From assembly GCF_000349205.1 (NCBI RefSeq), contig NZ_APHR01000028.1, forward strand, positions 1 to 43,838: a stretch of DNA of 43,838 nt, read 5' to 3'. How positions within the stretch are numbered: position 1 is the stretch's first letter; each line of letters starts with the position of its first letter. Source of the stretch: Methylophaga lonarensis MPL. Its GTDB lineage: Bacteria; Pseudomonadota; Gammaproteobacteria; Nitrosococcales; Methylophagaceae. The notes beneath the pieces were generated by a model. It was not told the origin of the DNA. It searched no databases and was given only the letters and a program-made list of their open reading frames with translations. Positions 28,362 to 35,836 of the stretch are shown here, in pieces. The position numbers and the translations under genes are program-made.

Positions 28362-29072
28362 TTAGAACATCAATCTCAGCCCCAAAGACACCGTGTAGCT
28401 ATCCCGACGCTGATCATTACTGCTGGCGATACGGGCAGTGCCACCAAACTTGCGGTCATAGCGCAGATCCAGATAGGGCGTGATTTCACGGCTGATTTCG
28501 TAGTTAAAACGCAACCCCAAGCGACCTGAAGTCAAACCTCTTCCCAGCTCTTGCCGGTCCACTCGCTGCGCGGCCAGATCTAGCCGGTAATACGGCTCGA
28601 TGCCAAATTGCTGGGTGAACAACAAGTGGGTGCTCTGCTTGAGTCTGGCGGTGACATCGCCATAGTCACTGACAAACAGGTGGGCGTCGGTTTTCAGGAA
28701 ATATGGCGCCAGACCATGCACACCAAACACGGCATAACTGGTGCTTTCGGGCTGAGTGTCGTGCCGAAAACCTGCCTGAACATCCCAAAACTCGGCAACA
28801 TTGCGACTGTACATAGCCCACAATTCATTTTCCTTGAGCCGACCTTTTTGCTGTTTGGTTTCGGTTTTCAACCACAACTTGTGGGTATCGCCACCAATCC
28901 AGCCATCCAGATCCAGATGGGCAATGCCGCCCTCATTGCCACCACCGTATTGAGCTTCCAGCCAGAAAGCATGGAATATCTGTTGGCCTTTGTGATGCGG
29001 ATCGGCGTCGGCGACAGCCGTGTTCAGCCATACTGCCAAGCTCACGGCAATCATCAGTTTAGTGATGGTCAT
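28362..29072 (-). CDS. copB: Outer-membrane copper resistance protein CopB
   Basis: A 236-residue CopB/PcoB-family outer-membrane beta-barrel. A signal peptide (MIAVSLAVWLNTAVA) is followed by the conserved DLDGWIGGDTHKLWLKTE and alternating beta-strand sequence such as GIEPYYRLDLAAQ, ending in an aromatic residue (LRLMF) as required for barrel assembly. The start overlaps the copA oxidase stop by 14 bp. Compared with family members there is almost no Met/His-rich N-terminal domain. Confidence 0.9.
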   Translation of the reverse strand: MTITKLMIAVSLAVWLNTAVADADPHHKGQQIFHAFWLEAQYGGGNEGGIAHLDLDGWIGGDTHKLWLKTETKQQKGRLKENELWAMYSRNVAEFWDVQAGFRHDTQPESTSYAVFGVHGLAPYFLKTDAHLFVSDYGDVTARLKQSTHLLFTQQFGIEPYYRLDLAAQRVDRQELGRGLTSGRLGLRFNYEISREITPYLDLRYDRKFGGTARIASSNDQRRDSYTVSLGLRLMF

Positions 29073-30780
29073 GGTGATGTCCTCCGTGATGATGTTGGTG
29101 ATGACCGGTGTGTTCTCCCGTTGGATCTGCCTCAGCCACCGCCATGACGCCCATCATGCCGGCGGCCATGTGATAGAGCAGGTGGCAATGAAACATCCAC
29201 TCGCCAGGCTCATCTGCGGTGAGTAATACCGACATTTGCTGGCCGGGAGGAACATTAACGACATGCTTGCTCGGCAAATAGTCAGGATGCTGACCATTTT
29301 CCAGTTGCATAAACATGCCGTGCAGGTGCATCGGATGCGCCATCATGGTGTTGTTCTGGAAGATGATTCTTACCCGCTCGTTGTAATCCAGTTGAATGGG
29401 TTTGAAGTCTGGATCGCCAAACTTTTTGCCGTCCAGTGTCCATATAAAGCGTTCCATGGAGCCATCTAGCGTGACCACGATCTCACGAGAAGGTGGGCGA
29501 TTGTCGGGCTGTCTGGTCAAGGAGCGCAGATCGGCATAACGCAATGCAGTGTGTCCCTCAGGCGTACCTGCCTGAGCCCAGCCGCTATTGCTTGATTCGA
29601 GGATACCGATGGACTGATGCTGAGAATCACCTTCATGACCTTCATGACCTTCATGACCTTCATGACCTGAATGCTCTGATGGGGCGGAATGTGATGGGTT
29701 GCTGTGGTCATGATCGTGCCCATGTCCATGTCCCATATCCGCCATGGTCAATAAAGCACGGGGACGATGCGTTGGCTGAGGGCCACGCATGCCGATCTCT
29801 GGTGCCAATGTGCCCAGTGCAAAGCCAGTGCGATCAATACTTTCCGCAACAATGGTAAATGCATCATGGCTCTGTGGCTGCACAATCACATCATAGGTTT
29901 CGGCGACGGCAAAGCGCAGTTCATCTACCGTGACCGGCTCAACATATTGACCATCGGCCTGCACCACGGTCATCGGCAGACCTTTGATACGCAGGTCATA
30001 TATCGACATCGCAGAGGCATTGATAAAGCGTAAGCGAATGCGTTCGCCGGGTTTAAACACCCCCGTCCAGTTCTGCTCAGCGGTTTTACCGTTGATTAAA
30101 AAGGTATAGCCACTGACATCGGCCAGATCGGTCGGCGACATACGCATCTGTCCCCAGTCGCGAGCATCTCGCCAAACCTTGCTCCAGCCCTGCTGACGCA
30201 CATCGGCAAAGAAGTCACCGACCGTGCGCTGGGAAAAGTTGTAGTAATGCGGACTTTTTTTCAGATTCTGCATGATGCGTCGACCACTGTGCTCGTGAAA
30301 GTCAGAAATCAACACAACATAATCCCGATCCGCCTCAACCGGGCTGTGGTCTTTGGGATGAATAATCATCCCGGCATAGTGGCCATCCTGTTCCTGGGTA
30401 CCACTGTGCGCGTGATACCAATAGGTGCCGTTCTGCCGGAGCGGAAAGCGATAGGTAAAGGTTTCACCCGGCGCGATACCACTAAAACCACCCATGCCCG
30501 GCACACCGTCCATTTTCGGTGGTAACAACAAGCCATGCCAATGTACCGATGTGGGTTCATCCAGCTTGTTGATGACGTGAACGACGGCTTCATCACCCTC
30601 GGTAAATTCAAGTATCGGGCCAGGAATAGTGCCGTTAATCGTGATCCTGTCGACGGTTTTGCCAGTGATATTGACGGCTTCACGGTCAATCACCAGGGTG
30701 TACTCGGTTTGATTGGCAAAGGCTGAAAAGCTCAGCGATGCAGCTAACACAGTGGTCAGCCAAAAACGAATGATAGTCAT
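29059..30780 (-). CDS. copA: Multicopper oxidase CopA (PcoA family)
   Basis: Periplasmic multicopper oxidase, 573 residues, thought to oxidise Cu(I). The four copper-binding motifs are HWHG (His80, His82), WYHAHS (His123, His125), HPMHLHG and HCHLLYHMAAGM. A central region has HGHGHDHDHS and a run of GHE repeats. The N-terminal signal (FWLTTVLAASLSFSAFA) lacks a twin arginine, unlike many CopA proteins, which are Tat substrates. GAGGA precedes the ATG. It is second in the copper operon, 21 bp after the CopL-like gene. Confidence 0.93.
   Translation of the reverse strand: MTIIRFWLTTVLAASLSFSAFANQTEYTLVIDREAVNITGKTVDRITINGTIPGPILEFTEGDEAVVHVINKLDEPTSVHWHGLLLPPKMDGVPGMGGFSGIAPGETFTYRFPLRQNGTYWYHAHSGTQEQDGHYAGMIIHPKDHSPVEADRDYVVLISDFHEHSGRRIMQNLKKSPHYYNFSQRTVGDFFADVRQQGWSKVWRDARDWGQMRMSPTDLADVSGYTFLINGKTAEQNWTGVFKPGERIRLRFINASAMSIYDLRIKGLPMTVVQADGQYVEPVTVDELRFAVAETYDVIVQPQSHDAFTIVAESIDRTGFALGTLAPEIGMRGPQPTHRPRALLTMADMGHGHGHDHDHSNPSHSAPSEHSGHEGHEGHEGHEGDSQHQSIGILESSNSGWAQAGTPEGHTALRYADLRSLTRQPDNRPPSREIVVTLDGSMERFIWTLDGKKFGDPDFKPIQLDYNERVRIIFQNNTMMAHPMHLHGMFMQLENGQHPDYLPSKHVVNVPPGQQMSVLLTADEPGEWMFHCHLLYHMAAGMMGVMAVAEADPTGEHTGHHQHHHGGHHHDHH
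29631..29666 (-). repeat. Four tandem 9-bp repeats encoding GHE units in CopA
   Basis: The unit CTTCATGAC (plus strand) occurs four times in a row without mismatch and encodes the repeated Gly-His-Glu of the oxidase. It is in frame, so gain or loss of units would only change the length of the His-rich linker. Confidence 0.85.
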
Positions 30781-30801
30781 CTGAAAATCCTCAGAAATGA
30801 T

Positions 30802-31191
30802 TCAATTCGATATCCGCAAGGATACCGGCCAGAACAAGAGGATTAGCTTCGGCGGGGGGCGCTTGAATTTATTGGGATCGGGGTCAACAAGATGTGCGTT
30901 CGAATCACTCAAACGCACAGCAATATCAGCACGGCTCATCAGCAGTGGTGACAGGTCCAACAAGGCCGAATTGTGGCATTGGGCAGACATGCACATGCAA
31001 ACATCGCCTGTGCAATGGGACTGTGTTTCATGTGTTGCGTGTGAAGCTGTGTCGGAATGACAGTCAGTCTCGCTCTGGCTCAGTTCAGTAGTCGTCAAAA
31101 CACTGTGATCGGCATGCACCACAGGCATCAGCATCGACAATATAAAAATGCCGATAAGCAGGATGTGGAAACAAGGCGAGTGTTTGGTCAT
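30802..31191 (-). CDS. CopL-like Cys/His-rich copper operon leader protein
   Basis: A protein of about 129 residues from ATG 31191 (MTKHSPCFHI); the frame opens further upstream but those residues look non-coding. A signal or anchor segment (HILLIGIFILSMLMPVVHA) is followed by a mature part rich in His and Cys (CHSDTASHATHETQSHC, CMCMSAQCHNSALL). This resembles CopL-type metal-binding proteins, which are encoded first in copAB operons and affect their copper induction. Similarity is at the level of layout and composition. No recognisable CueR or CopRS genes are close. Confidence 0.6.
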   Translation of the reverse strand: MTKHSPCFHILLIGIFILSMLMPVVHADHSVLTTTELSQSETDCHSDTASHATHETQSHCTGDVCMCMSAQCHNSALLDLSPLLMSRADIAVRLSDSNAHLVDPDPNKFKRPPPKLILLFWPVSLRISN

Positions 31192-31447
31192 AAACAATTT
31201 ACTGAAGTAGACAGCGTTTAGACACAGCATAAGCCAAAAGTTTTTCCGATGCCAAAATTCGATGAGAAATAATCGCTGCCATGCCATAAACGGACGGGCT
31301 ATTGTAACTGACGAATCTCATCAACCAGTGGCAAAGATTTATCCAGCTTGATTTTCCGGCTTGATTGACCGAACCTCGTAGATCATCAAACCTTAAAAAG
31401 TCGCTGACTATCGACATCACAAGCTGCATTGGAGGATACCTCTTCTT

Positions 31448-32287
31448 ATGCGTTATCTGAAAATCTATCTGCTTGGTTTATTGCTTGTTCTGCCAAATGT
31501 CGCACTCGCCGCGGATCGTGAAGTAACCGTCTGTGGATGGTTCAAAGAACGATGGGTTTTTACCCTGTGGAGCTCAGTAGCACCAAGTCCTGATGCCGCC
31601 AGAGTTGCCGGGCACCATCTTATCCAGAGAACAGAATTTACAACCGGTGATGACAAGGTTCTGAGAGGATACAAATATCAGGCTCAAGATAACAACGGCC
31701 TGGCAATGCAAGCAGAAGGCTACATTTTGGTGGCGTTGGGTAATGCCATGATAGCCGACCTGATGATTACGACTTTAGAACGCTTTTCTCAGCGCGGTTA
31801 CGATGTCTATATCTACGATTACCGCGGCTACGGCGACTCACAAGGCAAACGCAGAATCAACGCCATCATCGAAGATTACAAAGAATTAGTGGCGCACCTG
31901 AACACACAGTATGAGAAACAGCTTTTATATGGCATATCGCTTGGCGGCGCAGTTATGGCAAACGTAATCGGCAGTGGAGCTCAATATGACCGCGTAGTGA
32001 TTGACTCCAGCCCCAGCAGATTATCGCCTCATGGCTGCCCAAAGTGGTTGGACCCGGCAGAAAATATTCCAGATAACGCAAACAACCTTCTGGTGATCAC
32101 AGGTGAAAAAGATTCAGTGCTAGGCCCCGACATGACCGCTGAGTTCAGAGAACTAGCCAAACAAAAAGGGGCGGCTGTATACAACGGCTCGAATTATGGC
32201 CATCCGTTTATGGACCGCAGATATGCAATTCACAATGAACGATTAAATCGGGTGATTGATTTTCTGGATGGTAGGGCAGGTGATTGA
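31448..32287 (+). CDS. Secreted alpha/beta hydrolase
   Basis: A 279-residue protein with a signal peptide (KIYLLGLLLVLPNVALA). The alpha/beta hydrolase core has YDYRGYGDSQGK, the nucleophile elbow GISLGGA, a likely acid Asp in TGEKDSV and His in NYGHPFMD. Substrate is unknown; an esterase or lipase-like role is possible. The gene is divergent from the copper operon with 256 bp between starts. GGAGG lies before the ATG. It borders the integron-like region that follows. Confidence 0.8.
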   Translation: MRYLKIYLLGLLLVLPNVALAADREVTVCGWFKERWVFTLWSSVAPSPDAARVAGHHLIQRTEFTTGDDKVLRGYKYQAQDNNGLAMQAEGYILVALGNAMIADLMITTLERFSQRGYDVYIYDYRGYGDSQGKRRINAIIEDYKELVAHLNTQYEKQLLYGISLGGAVMANVIGSGAQYDRVVIDSSPSRLSPHGCPKWLDPAENIPDNANNLLVITGEKDSVLGPDMTAEFRELAKQKGAAVYNGSNYGHPFMDRRYAIHNERLNRVIDFLDGRAGD

Positions 32288-32629
32288 ATGTTGGCACAAG
32301 CCTGAACCGGTGTTGCCTCATCTTTAGTATCCGAGCAGACACTTCTCACCTAATTGATTATTCACATTTCTGCTACAGGGTTTGCCAGCAATACATATCT
32401 GTGAAATATTCAGGCCATAACAATCAATGGAGTGGATCAATGAAAATCAAGTTGGCTGACCCCTTGAACCTTTGGTGTAAGGGCTTGTGCTAAATGTTGG
32501 CCATGATAAGGGTGACACTTATTGCTCTTGGACATCTTTTTCTTTTCAGTATTCCACCTTATTTGCCTAAACCCGCTAGTAAATTATTAAGTGAAAAGTT
32601 AGTTAGAATCAATAGGGTCAGAGTGTTTG
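32288..32629. other. Gene-poor stretch before the cassette cluster
   Basis: No convincing gene is seen. Two open frames (32284-32493 and 32494-32751, plus strand) lack family features. The second encodes a hydrophobic start (RVTLIALGHLFLFSIPPYLPK) and then runs through an attC remnant, so it might be the remains of an older cassette gene. The motif AGGGTCAGAGT at 32613-32623 is of a kind often seen beside repeats and REP-type elements. Confidence 0.4.
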
Positions 32630-32686
32630 ATTTTGCGACTGGTTTTCCGCTGCCTTCCAAACCAGCCGCAAATGCGGGCGTTATGC
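32630..32686 (+). other. Partial attC site (3' part, left boundary of cassette cluster)
   Basis: The site ends with a core GTTATGC (32680-32686). Its inner arms are visible: CTGGTTT (32639-32645) pairs with AAACCAG (32659-32665), and TTTGCG (32632-32637) with CGCAAA (32667-32672). The outer 5' arm expected to start with GCATAAC is missing, so this site has lost its left end. Confidence 0.55.
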
Positions 32687-32713
32687 CCTTCTTTCAACCG
32701 CCCTCCTTGATAT

Positions 32714-32734
32714 TAACGCTTTACGTTATTAACG
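32714..32734. promoter_or_regulatory. Palindromic promoter/operator region of higBA
   Basis: TAACG-CTTTA-CGTTA-T-TAACG forms overlapping palindromes directly after a -35-like TTGATA (32707-32712) and just before the higB remnant. HigA antitoxins repress their own promoters by binding palindromes here. The exact -10 is unclear. Confidence 0.45.
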
Positions 32735-32761
32735 ACATGCGTCAATTTTGAGCGAATTGCC

Positions 32762-32953
32762 TTGAGGAAAATTCGGCAACTCCAGGCAGCAAGCCAGTTG
32801 GATGATCTTAAGGTACCGCCCGGCAATATGTTGGAGCCATTGCATGGTGACCGCCAAGGTCAGCACAGCATTCGAATCAACAGGCAGTTCCGGGTTTGCT
32901 TCCGCTGGACCAAGGCTGGTGCGGAGGACGTTGAAATTGTTGATTACCATTAG
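32762..32953 (+). pseudogene. higB: HigB toxin, 5'-truncated
   Basis: The frame gives 63 residues from a TTG at 32762 and matches the C-terminal two thirds of HigB/RelE-type mRNA interferases: [29 protein letters not shown] and [15 protein letters not shown], ending EIVDYH. HigB is normally 90-95 residues. The frame continues upstream as VNFERIAL but has no start, while the next frame has ATG 32737 and reads only MRQF before TGA. So about 25 N-terminal residues are missing, probably through a deletion. The toxin is likely inactive. The antitoxin gene is intact 10 bp downstream. Confidence 0.7.
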
Positions 32954-32963
32954 GAGGTAACTC

Positions 32964-33278
32964 ATGCGTAATATTGAAGCTGTAACGCCAGGCGAGTTGC
33001 TGAAGGAAGAGCTTCTTGAGCCGATGGATATTTCTCAATACCGTTTGGCTAAAGAAATCGGGGTGCCTGCTCAGAGGATCGGCCAGATTATTGCTGGGAA
33101 GCGTTCGATAACCGCAGACACGGACCTGCGACTTTGCCGCTTCTTTGGTTTATCCAATGGCTATTGGTTACGAGCTCAGGCTGCCTATGACACTGAGATT
33201 GCGAAAGAGACCCTAGAGGATCAGTTGAAGAATATTCGTCCGTGGAGTGCTGCATCAGAGGTCGGAGACAGGGCATAA
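32964..33278 (+). CDS. higA: HigA antitoxin
   Basis: XRE-family antitoxin of 104 residues. The HTH is in SQYRLAKEIGVPAQRIGQIIAGKRSITADT, followed by the typical RLCRFFGLSNGYWLRAQAAYD. HigA binds and neutralises HigB and represses the operon. AGGAGG precedes the ATG. The stop codon lies inside the first arm of the attC site, as is usual for integron cassette genes. With higB truncated, it may now act only as a repressor or as an anti-addiction gene. Confidence 0.92.
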   Translation: MRNIEAVTPGELLKEELLEPMDISQYRLAKEIGVPAQRIGQIIAGKRSITADTDLRLCRFFGLSNGYWLRAQAAYDTEIAKETLEDQLKNIRPWSAASEVGDRA

Positions 33279-33350
33279 CCAACGGCTGCACAGCGACCGA
33301 TTTTCCGCTGCTTCGCGGCTCCAAACCGGTGCGTGAGCCGGACGTTATGA
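33273..33350 (+). other. attC recombination site 1 (after higBA)
   Basis: The 78-bp site starts GCATAAC (33273-33279) and ends GTTATGA (33344-33350). The outer arms pair: CATAAC..CGGCT..CAC on the left against the reverse complement of GTGAGCCG..GTTATG on the right. An inner pair joins CCGATTTT and AAACCGG, around a small CCGCTGCTTCGCGG hairpin. This is the folded-strand structure recognised by integron integrases, with extrahelical bases. Confidence 0.85.
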
Positions 33351-33378
33351 GTATCCATACTCGCGAAGGGAGTCATAA

Positions 33379-33759
33379 GTGTTTAACGTAAAAGCAACTC
33401 AGCATGTTCTGGCGGTCAAGGATCTTGAGAAGACCGAGAGCTACTTTCTCGACAAGCTTGGTTTTTCCGTCCGGTTCCGTGCAGACGGCTGGTCGTTCTT
33501 GAGTCTCGGCAGTTTTCATATCATGTTGGGGCATTGTCCGGATGAGCTTTCGGCCCGTGATACGCATGAGCATTCGTACTTCGCGTATGTGAACTGCGTG
33601 GGCATTGACGACCTCTACCGCGACTATCAGCAACGCGGCGCAGAGATTTTCCAGGCAATATCGGATAAACCTTGGGGCTTACGTGAGTTTGGTGTAGCAA
33701 CACCCGAGGGTCACCGAATCATGTTCGGAGAAGACATTGAGTCATCAGGGAACTCATAA
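33379..33759 (+). CDS. VOC-family cassette protein (bleomycin-resistance/glyoxalase-like)
   Basis: A 126-residue VOC protein: TQHVLAVKDLEKTESYFLDKLGF at the start and WGLREFGVATPEGHRIMFGED at the end, the pattern of bleomycin-binding or glyoxalase-like proteins with a metal-binding Glu near the C-terminus. The start is GTG at 33379 with GGGAG upstream. It sits alone between two attC sites, so it is an integron cassette gene. Drug resistance is possible but not shown by sequence; the ligand is unknown. Confidence 0.85.
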   Translation: MFNVKATQHVLAVKDLEKTESYFLDKLGFSVRFRADGWSFLSLGSFHIMLGHCPDELSARDTHEHSYFAYVNCVGIDDLYRDYQQRGAEIFQAISDKPWGLREFGVATPEGHRIMFGEDIESSGNS

Positions 33760-33843
33760 CCAGGCGGTCAACCGGACGCCAAAAGCGTGCCGCTTTTGGT
33801 CCCCTCCGCTGTCGCTCCGGCGCCGGTTACCTCAGCGTTAATT
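33754..33843 (+). other. attC recombination site 2 (after the VOC cassette)
   Basis: The 90-bp site starts TCATAAC (33754-33760) and ends GTTAATT (33837-33843). The left arm GGTCAACCGGACGCC pairs with GGCGCCGGTTACC on the right, with one extrahelical base, and AAAAGC-GTGCC-GCTTTT forms an internal hairpin. The VOC stop codon is inside the first arm. Confidence 0.85.
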
Positions 33844-34068
33844 ATTCTGCGCTGCCGCATCAAGCTTATCCAAGAGTTCAAGACCGCGCTTAACGTCACC
33901 TGAGGCTGCAAAGGTACGGAAGCGGGTTTCACTGTCAAACTCGGCAAGTGTTTGGGTTGAAACGTGGCCTGGCAATTCATTTTTAGTACGGAATGTACGG
34001 AATAAGTGAGTTGATAAGCAAAGAGCAGGGCCGGTATCAGTTTTCAGTTTATGTATACGTGCCTTAGT
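33838..34068 (-). pseudogene. Open frame next to attC site 2, possible gene remnant
   Basis: An uninterrupted minus-strand frame of 76 codons has no ATG and ends TAA exactly at the attC core (33838-33840). Its last part (LAEFDSETRFRTFAASGDVKR then GLELLDKLDAAAQNN) has protein-like composition. I do not recognise the family. It could be the 3' end of a gene into which the cassettes were inserted, or a cassette gene in reverse orientation. The rest of 33843-34152 shows nothing else. Confidence 0.3.
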
Positions 34069-34152
34069 TCACATTAATTTCAAAATTCATCGGGTTGTCA
34101 CAATAAATCACTATCTTCAGGTTCGGTGTTAATCATCCGACTTGGAGGCAAT

Positions 34153-35622
34153 GTGAAAAATACGCATAAATTATTACTCGCTACAATGCTGAGTGCTCTT
34201 TATAGCGCACCGGTAATGTCTAACTGTATTGCAGGTGGCGACGCTGATTCCCCGACACTGCTTTGCACCGCAACTGACAGCGGCAATATCAATGACAATC
34301 GGAACAATCTGGCAGTGACTATTGAGGAAGATGCCGAGCTTGTACGTGCAAGTGGTCGTCCTGTGCAATTGGGTGGTTCGAATCAGTCGGTCAATAATCT
34401 GGGGCTGATCGAAAGCGGTAATGATGATGCGATTCGTGGCCGAGGTGAAAACCTGACCATCGACAATTGGGGCACGATTATTGGCGGTGACCGGGGTATC
34501 CGTCTTCAGAATGATGCTCACAATTTCACGCTGATCAATCAGGCAACCGCTGAGATATTTGCAGTGCGTCAGGCCGTGCGCTTGGACGAAGAGTTTGCCC
34601 TCGAAAATGCACACATTACCAACTATGGTTTGATCGAAAGTTCTGAAGGCCGTGCCATTCAAAGCCGTGGACCGGGCACTACCGTGATTAACTACGGCAC
34701 CCTGCGCGGTAATGAGGAAGTGATCGAGGCGCGCGAAGATTTCTATCTGGAAAATTACGGCACTATCGCTTTGCACGGACTGTCATGGGATGCTGACACA
34801 CGGACCTGGACCAATACGGGTGCAACCAGTGATGAAGACGGTGTGCAGTTCGCTAGTGGCGAAGTGCATAACTACGGCGTGATTCTCGGTACTGATGACG
34901 GGATCGACATCGACGAGGGCTTGGTGCATAACTATGCAACGGGCGTGATTATCTCTACTGGAAGTGCAGATGATCCTTTAAACGGTGGTAGTGGTATTGA
35001 TATCGATCCGTTCTTCGAACCCACAGTGGGTGAGGTGCGTACTGCAGGGCCTTTGACCATCATTAATGAAGGCTACATCGAGGGTGTTAGTGCCATTGGC
35101 GCCGATGAGGCCAGCACGGCCGAAATCACCATTGAGAATAGCGGCACTTTAGTGGGGCGGGGAGGTAATGCCATTGAGCTTGCGCCTAATCAGGGTAACA
35201 GCAGCCTTCTGCTGACAGGCAATAGCGAAATTATCGGTAATGTTATTTTTGGCAGTGGCGATGATACCTTGATCATTGATGGGCTGAATTTGACTTCCGG
35301 CCTGCTGAGCACGGGCTTCTTTGATGGCGGCTTGGGGTATAACAGCGTTATCTTTAATGACTTTTCCTTATCCAATATTTTGTCGATTGATATGACTGAT
35401 GCGCTGATATATATGTCATTTGGCATCGCCAATAACGAACTGTTCTCTGGGAGTTTCACTAACTTCTCATCATGGACGTTTGGCATTGATGGCACTTTCT
35501 CGACCAGTGCATTAATCAGTCAGTTTTCGAATCCAAGTGCCGTTCCGTTACCAGCCGCGTTGCCGCTGTTCGCTTTCGGACTGTTGGGACTGTGGGCAGG
35601 CAGAGCACGCCTGTTGGGTTAG
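34153..35622 (+). CDS. Beta-helix-like surface protein with VPLPA-type C-terminal sorting signal
   Basis: A 489-residue exported protein starting at GTG 34153 (MKNTHKLLLATMLSALYSAPVMS signal) with GGAGG upstream. The body is a series of short imperfect repeats (NWGTIIGGDRGIRL, NYGLIESSEGRAIQ, NYGTLRGNEEVIEA, NYGVILGTDDGIDI) typical of beta-helical adhesin-like or autotransporter passenger proteins. The C-terminus VPLPAALPLFAFGLLGLWAGRAR fits a VPLPA-CTERM sorting tail: motif, hydrophobic helix, Arg. No exosortase gene is in the window. It is acidic and Asn/Gly-rich, unlike its neighbours. Confidence 0.75.
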   Translation: MKNTHKLLLATMLSALYSAPVMSNCIAGGDADSPTLLCTATDSGNINDNRNNLAVTIEEDAELVRASGRPVQLGGSNQSVNNLGLIESGNDDAIRGRGENLTIDNWGTIIGGDRGIRLQNDAHNFTLINQATAEIFAVRQAVRLDEEFALENAHITNYGLIESSEGRAIQSRGPGTTVINYGTLRGNEEVIEAREDFYLENYGTIALHGLSWDADTRTWTNTGATSDEDGVQFASGEVHNYGVILGTDDGIDIDEGLVHNYATGVIISTGSADDPLNGGSGIDIDPFFEPTVGEVRTAGPLTIINEGYIEGVSAIGADEASTAEITIENSGTLVGRGGNAIELAPNQGNSSLLLTGNSEIIGNVIFGSGDDTLIIDGLNLTSGLLSTGFFDGGLGYNSVIFNDFSLSNILSIDMTDALIYMSFGIANNELFSGSFTNFSSWTFGIDGTFSTSALISQFSNPSAVPLPAALPLFAFGLLGLWAGRARLLG

Positions 35623-35649
35623 CAACCGACCAGGGACCGAACCCATTAA

Positions 35650-35667
35650 TAAGTCAGTTATGACTTA
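35650..35667. terminator. Short hairpin after the surface protein gene
   Basis: TAAGTCA (35650-35656) and TGACTTA (35661-35667) form a 7-bp stem with a 4-base loop, 28 bp after the stop. It has low GC content and no clear T-run, so it is a weak candidate. Confidence 0.25.
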
Positions 35668-35694
35668 AGATTCGATTCCCACATCAGCTTAATA

Positions 35695-35745
35695 TTTAGG
35701 GCCAGTGTAAAACTCAGCATTATGAGTGTTTGCACTGGCCCTAAA
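35695..35745. terminator. Long hairpin between surface protein and GNAT genes
   Basis: TTTAGGGCCAGTG (35695-35707) pairs perfectly with CACTGGCCCTAAA (35733-35745), and the inner ACTCA/TGAGT continues the stem. It ends in an A/T-rich segment and may terminate transcription from either side. It could also be a small repeat element. Confidence 0.5.
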
Positions 35746-35836
35746 TTAATTTACCCTGAAGTTAAATCTACTCGACCATCTGAACATATCTGATGCCGAG
35801 GCAGATATTTTGGATACTCAACACTCAGGATGAAAC

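Noticed and set aside
29517-29729. Minus-strand frame with repeated MKV units
   Set aside because: It is the other-frame reading of the GHE repeats in the multicopper oxidase gene.
31192-31447. CueR-type copper promoter between the copper operon and the hydrolase gene
   Set aside because: No dyad of the ACCTTCC/GGAAGGT kind with 19-20 bp spacing could be found by eye.
33768-33980. Minus-strand frame of 70 residues
   Set aside because: It crosses attC site 2 and has no family features; a different minus-strand frame is more protein-like.
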